Positions 35,133 through 43,043 of a stretch of DNA of 64,000 nucleotides are shown piece after piece; the first letter of the stretch is position 1, and every line of letters starts with the position of its first letter. The notes beneath the pieces are model-generated. The model searched no databases. It saw only the letters and a list, made by a program, of their open reading frames with translations, and was not told the DNA's origin. Position numbers and translations under genes: made by a program. The DNA comes from Streptomyces olindensis (GTDB lineage: Bacteria; Actinomycetota; Actinomycetes; Streptomycetales; Streptomycetaceae): positions 1-64,000 of the forward strand of contig JJOH01000028.1 of the NCBI GenBank assembly GCA_000696115.1, in the 5' to 3' direction.

Positions 35133-36343
35133 GCCCGTCCCGTGTCCTCGTCCTGAACTCCGGCTCCTCGTCGGTGAAGTACCAGCTGCTCGACATGCGC
35201 GACAGCAGCCGGCTCGCGGTCGGCCTGGTCGAGCGCATCGGCGAGCGGACCTCCCGGCTGAAGCACACCCCGGCGGGCGGCGAGAGCCGGGAGCGCGGCG
35301 GGGCGATCGCCGACCACGACGCCGCCCTGAAGGCCGTCGCCGAGGAACTCGCCAAGGACGGCCTCGGCCTGGACTCCCCCGAGCTGGCCGCAATCGGGCA
35401 CCGGGTGGTGCACGGGGGCAGGTCCTTCACCGAGCCGACCGTCGTCGACGACGCCGTGCTCGCCGAGATCGAGCGGCTCATCCCGGTGGCCCCGCTGCAC
35501 AACCCGGCCAACCTCACCGGCCTGCGCACGGCCCGGGCACTGCGGCCGGACCTGCCGCAGGTCGCCGTCTTCGACACCGCCTTCCACACGACGATGCCGG
35601 AGTCGGCCGCGCGCTACGCCATCGACGTCGAGACGGCCGACGCGCACCGCATCCGCCGCTACGGCTTCCACGGCACCTCGCACGCCTACGTCTCCCGGGC
35701 CACGGCCGAGCTGCTGGGCAAGGACCCGTCCGAGGTGAACGTGATCGTGCTGCACCTGGGCAACGGGGCGTCGGCCTCGGCCGTGCGGGGCGGTCGCTGC
35801 GTGGACACCTCCATGGGGCTGACGCCTTTGGAGGGGCTCGTGATGGGTACGCGCTCCGGAGACATGGACCCGGCCGTCATCTTCCATTTGATGCGTGTTG
35901 GTGGAATGTCCGCCGACGAGATCGACACTCTTCTCAACAAGAAGAGCGGTCTGATCGGTCTGTGCGGCGACAACGACATGAGGGAGATCCGCCGCCGCGT
36001 CGACGAGGGCGACGAGCGGGCGGAGCTGGCGTTCGACATCTACATTCACCGCCTGAAGAAGTACATCGGCGCCTATTACGCCGTCCTCGGACGGGTGGAC
36101 GCGGTCGCCTTCACCGCCGGCGTCGGCGAGAACGCGGCTCCGGTGCGGGAGGCTGCCCTCGCGGGCCTGGAGGAGCTGGGCCTCGCGGTGGACGGCGAGC
36201 GCAACGCCGTACGCGGCGACGGGGCGCGGCTGATCTCGCCCGAGGGCGCCCGGGTGGCGGTGGCGGTGGTCCCCACTGACGAGGAATTGGAGATCGCGAC
36301 ACAGACCTACGCGCTGGTAAATGGTTCGGGGAATCACACCTGA
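35129..36343 (+). CDS. ackA: Acetate kinase
   Basis: Makes ATP and acetate from acetyl phosphate, 404 residues. The N-terminal VLVLNSGSSSVKYQ is followed by RRYGFHGTSHAYVSR, the adenosine-site VIVLHLGNGASASAV and the catalytic-Arg region SMGLTPLEGLVMGTRSG. AFTAGVGENA lies near the end. The start is GTG 35129, overlapping the pta stop. Together the pair interconverts acetyl-CoA and acetate and sets acetyl-phosphate levels. Pyruvate kinase follows 74 bp later under its own promoter. Confidence 0.97.
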   Translation: MSPSRVLVLNSGSSSVKYQLLDMRDSSRLAVGLVERIGERTSRLKHTPAGGESRERGGAIADHDAALKAVAEELAKDGLGLDSPELAAIGHRVVHGGRSFTEPTVVDDAVLAEIERLIPVAPLHNPANLTGLRTARALRPDLPQVAVFDTAFHTTMPESAARYAIDVETADAHRIRRYGFHGTSHAYVSRATAELLGKDPSEVNVIVLHLGNGASASAVRGGRCVDTSMGLTPLEGLVMGTRSGDMDPAVIFHLMRVGGMSADEIDTLLNKKSGLIGLCGDNDMREIRRRVDEGDERAELAFDIYIHRLKKYIGAYYAVLGRVDAVAFTAGVGENAAPVREAALAGLEELGLAVDGERNAVRGDGARLISPEGARVAVAVVPTDEELEIATQTYALVNGSGNHT

Positions 36344-36375
36344 GCGGCATCCCGCCCTTTTGTATTTTCCGCCAG

Positions 36376-36410
36376 ACGGAATATTCCGTTGCGAAACAAA
36401 CCGATAGGAT
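36376..36410 (+). promoter_or_regulatory. pyk promoter region with palindrome
   Basis: A perfect 14-bp palindrome, ACGGAATATTCCGT, lies at 36376-36389. TAGGAT (-10-like) at 36405-36410 ends 7 nt before the pyk ATG. There is no ribosome site, so transcription would start at or next to the A of the ATG, giving a leaderless mRNA. The palindrome covers the -35 zone and could be an operator. Confidence 0.55.
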
Positions 36411-36417
36411 CGCCCCC

Positions 36418-37842
36418 ATGCGCCGTTCGAAAATCGTCTGTACTCTCGGCCCTGCGGTCGACTCCCACGAGCAGCTTGTCGCGTTGATCGAAGCCGGCAT
36501 GAACGTGGCCCGCTTCAACTTCAGCCACGGCACGCACGCCGAGCATCAGGGCCGGTACGACCGGGTCCGGGCCGCCGCCAAGGAGACCGGCCGGGCCGTC
36601 GGGGTCCTCGCCGACCTGCAGGGCCCGAAGATCCGTCTCGAGACCTTCGCCGAGGGTCCCGTGGAGCTGGTGCGCGGTGACGAGTTCACCATCACCACCG
36701 AGGACGTCCCGGGCGACAAGACGATCTGCGGGACGACCTACAAGGGCCTGCCCGGCGACGTCAACAAGGGCGACCAGGTGCTCATCAACGACGGCAACGT
36801 CGAGCTGAAGGTCACCGAGGTCGAGGGCCACCGGGTGAAGACGATCGTCATCGAGGGCGGCGTCATCTCCGACCACAAGGGCATCAACCTGCCCGGCGCG
36901 GCCGTCAACGTGCCCGCGCTGAGCGAGAAGGACGTCGAGGACCTCCGCTTCGCGCTGCGCATGGGCTGCGACCTGGTCGCGCTGTCCTTCGTCCGCGACG
37001 CCAAGGACGTCCAGGACGTGCACCGCATCATGGACGAGGAAGGCCGCCGCGTCCCGGTCATCGCCAAGGTGGAGAAGCCGCAGGCGGTGCAGAACATGGA
37101 GGACGTCGTGATGGCGTTCGACGGCGTGATGGTCGCCCGCGGTGACCTCGCCGTCGAGTACCCGCTCGAGAAGGTCCCCATGGTGCAGAAGCGCCTGATC
37201 GAGCTGTGCCGGCGCAACGCCAAGCCGGTGATCGTGGCGACCCAGATGATGGAGTCGATGATCACCAACTCCCGTCCGACCCGCGCCGAGGCCTCCGACG
37301 TGGCCAACGCGATCCTGGACGGCGCCGACGCGGTCATGCTGTCCGCCGAGTCGAGCGTGGGCGCGTACCCGATCGAGACCGTGAAGACGATGTCGAAGAT
37401 CGTCACCGCGGCCGAGCAGGAGCTGATGTCCAAGGGCCTCCAGCCGCTCGTCCCGGGCAAGAAGCCGCGCACGCAGGGCGGTTCGGTGGCCCGGGCGGCG
37501 TGCGAGATCGCCGACTTCCTCGGCGGCCGGGTCCTGGTGGCCTTCACCCAGTCCGGCGACACCGCCCGCCGACTGTGCCGCTACCGCGCCGCCCAGCCGA
37601 TCGTCGCCTTCACCACCGACGAGGGCACCCGCAACCAGATGGCGCTGAGCTGGGGCGTGGAGCCGTACGTGGTGCCCTTCGTGAACAGCACCGACGAGAT
37701 GGTCGACCTCGTGGACCAGGAGCTGGTCAAGCTGAACCGCTTCAACGAGGGCGACATCGCGGTCATCACCGCCGGTTCGCCCCCCGGCGTCCCCGGCACC
37801 ACCAACATGGTGCGGGTCCACCACCTGGGCACCAAGAGCTGA
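36418..37842 (+). CDS. pyk: Pyruvate kinase
   Basis: Last step of glycolysis, 474 residues. The N-terminal KIVCTLGPAVDS is followed by ARFNFSHGTH (K+/ATP site), the B domain at about 70-170, the catalytic-Lys segment VIAKVEKPQAV, MVARGDLAVEYP and VATQMMESMI. The C-terminal regulatory domain includes VAFTQSGDTARRL. The probable mRNA is leaderless (see the promoter entry). It is followed by a very strong bidirectional terminator. Confidence 0.97.
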   Translation: MRRSKIVCTLGPAVDSHEQLVALIEAGMNVARFNFSHGTHAEHQGRYDRVRAAAKETGRAVGVLADLQGPKIRLETFAEGPVELVRGDEFTITTEDVPGDKTICGTTYKGLPGDVNKGDQVLINDGNVELKVTEVEGHRVKTIVIEGGVISDHKGINLPGAAVNVPALSEKDVEDLRFALRMGCDLVALSFVRDAKDVQDVHRIMDEEGRRVPVIAKVEKPQAVQNMEDVVMAFDGVMVARGDLAVEYPLEKVPMVQKRLIELCRRNAKPVIVATQMMESMITNSRPTRAEASDVANAILDGADAVMLSAESSVGAYPIETVKTMSKIVTAAEQELMSKGLQPLVPGKKPRTQGGSVARAACEIADFLGGRVLVAFTQSGDTARRLCRYRAAQPIVAFTTDEGTRNQMALSWGVEPYVVPFVNSTDEMVDLVDQELVKLNRFNEGDIAVITAGSPPGVPGTTNMVRVHHLGTKS

Positions 37843-37872
37843 CCCGGCAGGGGCCGTGAGGGCCCCTGAACG

Positions 37873-37914
37873 GCACCGAGGGCGCCCCCTGGATCCAGGG
37901 GGCGCCCTCGGTGC
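37873..37914. terminator. 42-bp perfect palindrome, bidirectional terminator
   Basis: A perfect 21+21 inverted repeat is centred on GGATCC between pyk and the converging envelope gene. With an unpaired 4-nt tip it forms about a 19-bp hairpin on either strand. Confidence 0.85.
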
Positions 37915-37945
37915 GTGCGGCTCCCGAACGGGCTCTGGTGGGCGC

Positions 37946-39295
37946 TCAGTCGGTGATGTAGTTGTGCAGCCCGGGCACGTGCAGGGTCCCGCCGAACTGC
38001 CCCGCCTGAGTGACCTTCACGTTGGTGAAGTAGATCAGCGGGATGTTCAGCGGCGGCGGGTGCTCCGGGTCGAACGTGATCGGGATCAGCCCGAGCAGGT
38101 TGCCGGAGATGCTCTCCGTGTACATCACCGTGTCGCCGTCGCGGATCGTGGACGTCGAGCCCTTGGCCGCCTGCACGTGGTAGGTCTTGCCGGACTGCTT
38201 GTCCTTGACCGTCTGGTGGAGGTCACCGATGTCGGTGCCGCCGGAGATGACGTACTTCAGGACCTTCTTGACGGTGCCGTTGGCGGTGCGCACCTCGACG
38301 ATGCCCTTGTAGTCGGCGCCCTTCAGCGTCAGCGAGCTGGCGTTGAGGTACCAGGGGTCGTCGGGCAGCGGCACCTTGTTGTCGACGCCGCCCTCGGCGT
38401 CGGTGGCGGCCGGGCAGTCCTCGGGGTCCGTGGTCGGGCTCGCGGACGGGCTGGGGGTGGCGGTGGCCTTGTCCGCCGCCTCCTGCGCCGCCTTCTCGAC
38501 CGCCTTGGTGGTGTCCTCGACCGCCTCGGACGCCTTGTCGGTGGTGTCCTTGACGGTGTCCTCGGCCGTGCCGACGGCCTTCTCGGTCGTCTCGCGCACG
38601 GTGCCGGAGGCGTCCTCGGCGGGCTTCTCGGCCCCCTCGGTGCTCTCCGGGGTCCCGGACGCCGAGGCGGACGGGGTGGGGCTCGGGCTCGCGCCGTCCT
38701 TGTTCCCGCCGTCGAAGATGCCCCCGATGGCGTCGCCGATGTCCTCCAGCAGGTTGCCGCCGCTCTCGGACGGCGAGGGGGACGGCGTGGCCGCCGCGTC
38801 GTCACCGCCCTCGGCGGGCGCGCTCGCGGACGGCGTCGGCTTCGGCTCGTCCTTGTCGTCGGAACCTGAATCCGGCGAAGAGGAACCGTCGTCGCCCGAA
38901 CCGCCCGGAGTGGCCGAGGGGGTCGGCGTGGGAGCCGTGTCGCCCTTGTCGTCCTTGTCGTCCGTCGCGCCGTCACTGGCGGAGGGGGACGGCGTGGGCG
39001 AGGCGGAGGCGCCGTCCTTGGCGTCCTCCAGGGCCGCCACGCAGTCCTTGTACTCGTCGGCCGTCAGGCTCTTCGACGTCGGCGTCGCCGAGTTGTTGCT
39101 GTCGGCGATGGCGAGCGTCGATGTGAAGCCCATCCCCATGAGGACCGCCGTCGGCATCGCCGCCATGGCTATCGCCTTGCCGGTCGGCCTGCTGAACCTG
39201 GTGAACAGCGGCTTCTTGGGTGCCGCGTGGCGCGGCCCGGTTCTCACACGGGACGCCTCCACATCAGCCCCGTGGGTCACCTCGTCAGCCGGCAC
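37946..39295 (-). CDS. Pro/Ser/Thr-rich exported or membrane-anchored protein
   Basis: Unrecognised protein of 449 residues, third gene of an envelope operon. The basic N-terminus is followed by a hydrophobic stretch (about 42-64) that may be a signal or anchor. Residues about 95-240 are low complexity, with PTPSPSAS units and acidic linkers as in wall-spanning regions. Residues about 245-290 are repeats like TEKAVGTAEDTVKDTTDKA, probably helical. The C-terminal 150 residues (LPDDPWYLNASSLTLKGADY onward) look folded and beta-rich, ending GLHNYITD. The start is GTG 39295, overlapping the preceding gene by 11 bp. Confidence 0.72.
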   Translation of the reverse strand: MPADEVTHGADVEASRVRTGPRHAAPKKPLFTRFSRPTGKAIAMAAMPTAVLMGMGFTSTLAIADSNNSATPTSKSLTADEYKDCVAALEDAKDGASASPTPSPSASDGATDDKDDKGDTAPTPTPSATPGGSGDDGSSSPDSGSDDKDEPKPTPSASAPAEGGDDAAATPSPSPSESGGNLLEDIGDAIGGIFDGGNKDGASPSPTPSASASGTPESTEGAEKPAEDASGTVRETTEKAVGTAEDTVKDTTDKASEAVEDTTKAVEKAAQEAADKATATPSPSASPTTDPEDCPAATDAEGGVDNKVPLPDDPWYLNASSLTLKGADYKGIVEVRTANGTVKKVLKYVISGGTDIGDLHQTVKDKQSGKTYHVQAAKGSTSTIRDGDTVMYTESISGNLLGLIPITFDPEHPPPLNIPLIYFTNVKVTQAGQFGGTLHVPGLHNYITD

Positions 39296-39848
39296 TGTGC
39301 CTCCCGTTCGCCCCGTTGGCCGGGTTCGTTCCTGACAGATCGTTCGGCTTGTCCAGCCCGTCCACGGGCTTGAGCACCGTGGTGTCGTGGTCCGTGGCCT
39401 CGGGAGCCCCGCCCGTGCCCGTGCTGGCGTGGGTGGCGAGCTGCCCGGCGGGCGGTGCGCCCGGCGCCCAGGCCACGGCCATGGCCCCGCCCACGAGGGC
39501 GAGGAGGAAGCCGATGAGGAAGCCGCCGAGGTTGGACACGGGGATGGACACCAGCGCCAGCAGGATGGCCGCGACTCCCGCGAAGACGCGGACGTGCTTC
39601 TGGAACCAGAGGCTGACGCCCAGCACGACGAGCAGCACGCCGATGATCAGGGACCCGGCACCCGCGGTGGTCGCCATCGCCAGCGTCAGGTGACCGATCT
39701 GGAGGTTCGCGTACGGGAAGTAGGCGATGGGCAGTCCGCTGAGCAGGACGAACAGACCGGCCCAGAACGGCCGCGTACCCCGCCAGGCGCGGAACTGCTG
39801 CCTCCGGAGAGTGAACTGGCCGCCTGCGGCAGGAGTCTCGGCGCTCAT
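39285..39848 (-). CDS. DUF6114-type membrane protein
   Basis: Membrane protein of 187 residues. The N-terminal RRQQFRAWRGTRPFWAG is followed by four hydrophobic helices (about 25-45, 54-77, 79-95 and 103-140) and a disordered Thr/Gly/Asn-rich tail. This matches the DUF6114 family, whose members sit beside DUF6230 genes in Streptomyces. Function is unknown. The start is ATG 39848; the longer frame to 39986 is not family-like. It is the middle gene of a leftward operon, 118 bp after the DUF6230 stop, and overlaps the next gene. Confidence 0.78.
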   Translation of the reverse strand: MSAETPAAGGQFTLRRQQFRAWRGTRPFWAGLFVLLSGLPIAYFPYANLQIGHLTLAMATTAGAGSLIIGVLLVVLGVSLWFQKHVRVFAGVAAILLALVSIPVSNLGGFLIGFLLALVGGAMAVAWAPGAPPAGQLATHASTGTGGAPEATDHDTTVLKPVDGLDKPNDLSGTNPANGANGRHSAG

Positions 39849-39966
39849 GGAAAAACAGCTCCCTGGTACGGCGTTGCTGTGGTGGTGATGTGGGCCGCGC
39901 GTGAAGGCGCGGCCGGAAGGTGGACGGGCGGGGGCGCCACCGGCTCCCCCGCCCGTCATCGAGTGC

Positions 39967-40599
39967 TTAGTAGCACTCCTTGACACCCGTCGACAGCGAC
40001 ATCTTCAGGCCGCTGAGCTTGAAGGTTCCGGCGGTGGTCGCCCACGCCGTCTGCTTCACGTCGGTCAGGACCGCCCGGTCCGCCTGCTGGGCGAAGCCGT
40101 ACGGGTTCGCCGTCTCGCCCTTCCTCATGGCCGGACCCTTGTTGGCGTCCTTGGCGGCCACACCGATGTCGATGTTCTCGAACGTCGCGTCGGCCTCGAG
40201 GTCGGCGACATCGATGTAGAGGTTCTGGGCCTCGACCGGCTTGGCACCCTGACCCGCGCGCAGGATCAGGCTGACGTTCCCGAGCACCGGAATGTTCGGG
40301 GTGACGACCGACTGGCACAGGTCCTTGATCGTCGCCTGCTTGAACGACGAGACCGCGACCGGGTGGACGGCCTTCTTGCCGTCCATCGTGTAACCCTCGT
40401 CGAGGGCGCCGTACTGCGAGAAGCCCGTACCGACGAGCTCCTTGGTCGTGACCTTGAACGACTGGCCGGAGACGCTGAACGACGCGGCGAGAGCGCCCTG
40501 CGCGAGGGCGACACCTATCGCAGCCGTGGCGGCGACGCTGGGCACCATGACCACAGCGAACCGCTTCCATCTGGTCCCGCCACGCACCTGGGACTCCAT
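39967..40599 (-). CDS. DUF6230-type exported protein
   Basis: Protein of 210 residues with an N-terminal signal or anchor (RWKRFAVVMVPSVAATAAIGVALAQGALA-type; hydrophobic at about 12-40) and a beta-rich exported domain ending in VKECY. The features FKVTTKELVGTGFSQYG and LYIDVADLEADATFENIDIG fit the DUF6230 family. Function is unknown; the two cysteines (DLCQSVV and KECY) may pair outside the cell. The start is ATG 40599, 5-6 nt after AAGGAGGA, a very strong ribosome site. It is the first gene of the envelope operon, preceded by a long structured gap. Confidence 0.8.
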   Translation of the reverse strand: MESQVRGGTRWKRFAVVMVPSVAATAAIGVALAQGALAASFSVSGQSFKVTTKELVGTGFSQYGALDEGYTMDGKKAVHPVAVSSFKQATIKDLCQSVVTPNIPVLGNVSLILRAGQGAKPVEAQNLYIDVADLEADATFENIDIGVAAKDANKGPAMRKGETANPYGFAQQADRAVLTDVKQTAWATTAGTFKLSGLKMSLSTGVKECY

Positions 40600-41221
40600 A
40601 TTTCCTCCTTCTCGGACGTACATCTCCTGTCCTGGCTCGCCCCGAGTCGCGGCTCAGCCGGGCAGGGATGGGAGAAGTGCTACGTCCTCGGGAAGGAGAG
40701 CGCCTGCACTCGGCGGCGCAACTAGCGCCCGAATCACCGGCGATCACCCCCGAGCGACAACCACTGGTCGCGCCTGACACGCATCACGCACAACCCTGCT
40801 GGACAGGCTTCGCCGAGTGGGCGAAGACCCCCCTGTCCAAGAGCCGGCGCCACTGCCGCCGGCTCTGCTCGGTGGGGACCCAGGACGTCCCGCGACCCAA
40901 CCGGCTGCCGGGGTACGGGAATGGACCGAGCGTGGCCGATCGTGGTGCATTCTCGCCGCCCGCACAAGGGGGATCGTTACTGGCTAGTAACGGCCGGATA
41001 ACCGAACAACGACCCATCGGTCTCGGTCGACGACTCAGGGTGGCCCCGGGCGGCAGTACAAAGCTGTTGATCGCTGGACAGAATCCGACAGATCAACGCC
41101 CACGACTTACTCGCAGTAACAGCGGCCGCGATTACCAAGTTTTGGTAAAGCGCGGCCGCAGTGACGCTCTGTCGGCAAAGTTTTCACGCGGGCACCACAT
41201 GCCCGAGTGTTTAACGACTGG
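40600..41221. promoter_or_regulatory. 622-bp gap with hairpins and nested inverted repeats upstream of DUF6230
   Basis: No supported gene is present. Adjacent hairpins lie at 40800-40839 (TGGACAGG with CCTGTCCA, inner CTTCGCC with GGCGAAG) and 40840-40866 (10-bp stem AGAGCCGGCG). Operator-like repeats lie at 40976-40991 (GTTACT-4-AGTAAC), 41107-41119 (TTACT-3-AGTAA) and 41132-41148 (TTACCAA-3-TTGGTAA). The last is nested inside CGGCCGCG (41123-41130) and CGCGGCCG (41151-41158). Transcription of the DUF6230 operon probably starts here, so the hairpins could be in its leader. Confidence 0.6.
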
Positions 41222-42196
41222 TCAGAACAGGGCCCGAGCCAGGGCCCTGCGCGCCGCGATCACCCGCGGATCCTCGGGTCCGACGACCTCGAACAGCTCC
41301 AGCAGCCGCATCCTGACGGTGTCCCGGTCGTCACCCACCGTGCGCTGCACGGTCTCGATGAGCCGGCCGAAGGCGTCCTCCACGTGGCCGCCCACCAGAT
41401 CCAGGTCGGCGGCGGCGATCTGCGCCTGCACGTCGGCCGGCTTCTCCGCCGCCTCCTTGCGCACCCGCTGCGGGTCGACGCCCTGCACCCGCTGGAGCAA
41501 CTCGGCCTGGGCGAGGCCCAGTTTGGCCTCCTCGTTGCCCGGGTCCTCGTTCAGCACGTTCTTGTAGGCCTGGATGGCACCGCCCAGGTCGCCCGAGTCC
41601 AGCGCCTGCACGGCGGCCTCCAGGAGGCCGTCGTAGGGACCGGCCGGCCGCTCGGGGGCCGCCTGGGCGCCGCCCGGCTCGGCGTCGGGGTCGACGGCGA
41701 GACCGGTCAGGCCGAAGCGCTGCTCGGCGACCTGCACCAGCTGGTCCAGGGTCTGCCGGATCTGTGCCTCGCCCGCGGCCCCCTGGAAGAGCGGCAGCGC
41801 CTGCCCGGCGACGACCGCGAACACCGCGGGGATCCCCTGGATGCCGAACTGCTGCATCAGCATCTGGTTGGCGTCGACGTCGATCTTGGCGAGGAGGAAG
41901 CGGCCGTTGTACTCGACGGCCAGCCGCTCCAGGACCGGGCTCAGCTGCTTGCAGGGCTGACACCACTCGGCCCAGAAGTCGATGACGACGGGCACCTCGG
42001 CGGACCGCTGGAGGACGTCCCTCTCGAACCCCGCCTCATCGACGTCGATGACGAGGTCGGCCGGGGAGATCGCCCCCGTGCCGCCCTCCCGGGCGGCTTG
42101 GGCGCGCGCCTGCTCCGCCTTCGCCTTGGCCTCCTGGGCCGCCTTCACCGCGGCGAGGTCGACGACTCCGCTCATGGACATGTTCCGTGGCTGCAT
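41222..42196 (-). CDS. ybbN: Thioredoxin-TPR protein, YbbN/CnoX-like
   Basis: Protein of 324 residues. An Ala/Lys/Gln-rich helical N-terminus (about 15-38) precedes a thioredoxin domain (about 48-155) with FWAEWCQPCKQL (Cys79 and Cys82). A tetratricopeptide-like region follows (about 185-324, DLGGAIQAYKNVLNEDPGNEEAK). E. coli YbbN (CnoX) has this layout and acts as a chaperone-redox holdase that hands clients to GroEL. The WCQPC site suggests the redox function is kept. The start is ATG 42196 after GGGAGGA; the longer frame to 42400 is not family-like. Not cotranscribed with DUF6230, given the 622-bp gap. Confidence 0.88.
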   Translation of the reverse strand: MQPRNMSMSGVVDLAAVKAAQEAKAKAEQARAQAAREGGTGAISPADLVIDVDEAGFERDVLQRSAEVPVVIDFWAEWCQPCKQLSPVLERLAVEYNGRFLLAKIDVDANQMLMQQFGIQGIPAVFAVVAGQALPLFQGAAGEAQIRQTLDQLVQVAEQRFGLTGLAVDPDAEPGGAQAAPERPAGPYDGLLEAAVQALDSGDLGGAIQAYKNVLNEDPGNEEAKLGLAQAELLQRVQGVDPQRVRKEAAEKPADVQAQIAAADLDLVGGHVEDAFGRLIETVQRTVGDDRDTVRMRLLELFEVVGPEDPRVIAARRALARALF

Positions 42197-42327
42197 GCGT
42201 CTATCCTCCCCCGTACTGCGCGCGCGTGTGAAAAACGGTGAGAAAGCCAGGCCGGTCGGGTGCGTTTCGGCGCCGGGTCCCCACCCGCGCCGCGTGTCGA
42301 AACCCGTGTACGTCCCGCACGGGCTTT

Positions 42328-42344
42328 CGCTACGAGTCGTAGCG
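42328..42344. promoter_or_regulatory. 17-bp palindrome, candidate TetR operator
   Basis: CGCTACGA and TCGTAGCG flank a single G, a perfect palindrome 84 bp before the TetR start and between it and the divergent ybbN gene. Its size and position fit autoregulation. Confidence 0.65.
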
Positions 42345-42428
42345 TAATGCCAGACCGTACCGCCGGGACACCACCCTCCGGTGATCTCCCTCACGGCCAC
42401 ACAGGAACTGCGGGTTTATGGTCAGGGG

Positions 42429-43040
42429 ATGCAGACCCGCAGCCCAGCCGGCCGCGCCGGGCGCCCGCGCAGCGCCGCGGCGGACGCCGCGATCCTGGCC
42501 GCCACGCGGGAGGCCCTCGTGGAGCTGGGCTGGTCGAAGCTCACGCTGGGAGACGTCGCGACGCGCGCCGGGGTTGCGAAGACGACGCTCTACCGCCGCT
42601 GGGCGGGCAAGAACGAACTGGTCGTCGACGCGGTGGCGGAGCTCTTCGACGAGCTGGAACTCCCGGACCGCGGCTCCCTGGCCGCCGACATCGAGGGTGT
42701 GGTGCTCCAGTTCGCCGCGATCCTGGCCCTCCCCGAGGCGAAGAGCGGCCTGATGGCGGTGGTGGCGGAGGCGACCCGCGACGAGGCCCTGCGGGAGCGC
42801 ATCCGCGCGTCCGTGGTCGACCGCCAGAAGCGCCTGGTCCTGGAGGGCCGCGCCCGGGCCCAGGCGCGGGGCGAACTCCCGCCGGAGCCGGACCCGCGGT
42901 CGGCCGCCCGCACGGTCGACCTGATCTTCGACATGGTCGCGGGAGCGGTGGTGCACCGCACCCTGGTGAGCGCGGAGCCGGCGGACGAGGAGTGGGTCCG
43001 CGGCTTCACCAGGGTGCTGCTGCAAGGGCTCGGTACGTAG
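42429..43040 (+). CDS. TetR-family regulator
   Basis: Regulator of 203 residues. The N-terminal helix-turn-helix is VATRAGVAKTTLYRRWAGKNELV. A ligand domain with TetR_C-like helices ends in DEEWVRGFTRVLLQGLGT. ATG 42429 was chosen, although AGGGG lies directly against it; a GTG at 42381 is an alternative. It converges on icmA, with only 3 bp between the stops. Targets may include itself (palindrome at 42328) and possibly ybbN. A link to icmA is possible but not shown. Confidence 0.88.
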   Translation: MQTRSPAGRAGRPRSAAADAAILAATREALVELGWSKLTLGDVATRAGVAKTTLYRRWAGKNELVVDAVAELFDELELPDRGSLAADIEGVVLQFAAILALPEAKSGLMAVVAEATRDEALRERIRASVVDRQKRLVLEGRARAQARGELPPEPDPRSAARTVDLIFDMVAGAVVHRTLVSAEPADEEWVRGFTRVLLQGLGT

Positions 43041-43043
43041 CTC

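Noticed and set aside
40800..40935. c-di-AMP (ydaO) riboswitch, suggested by GGGGACCCA
   Set aside because: The other conserved blocks of that riboswitch are missing and no gene follows on that strand.
40668..41567. Rightward 299-codon frame through the ybbN/DUF6230 gap
   Set aside because: Its second half is antisense to ybbN, codon use is not gene-like and no start signal is seen.
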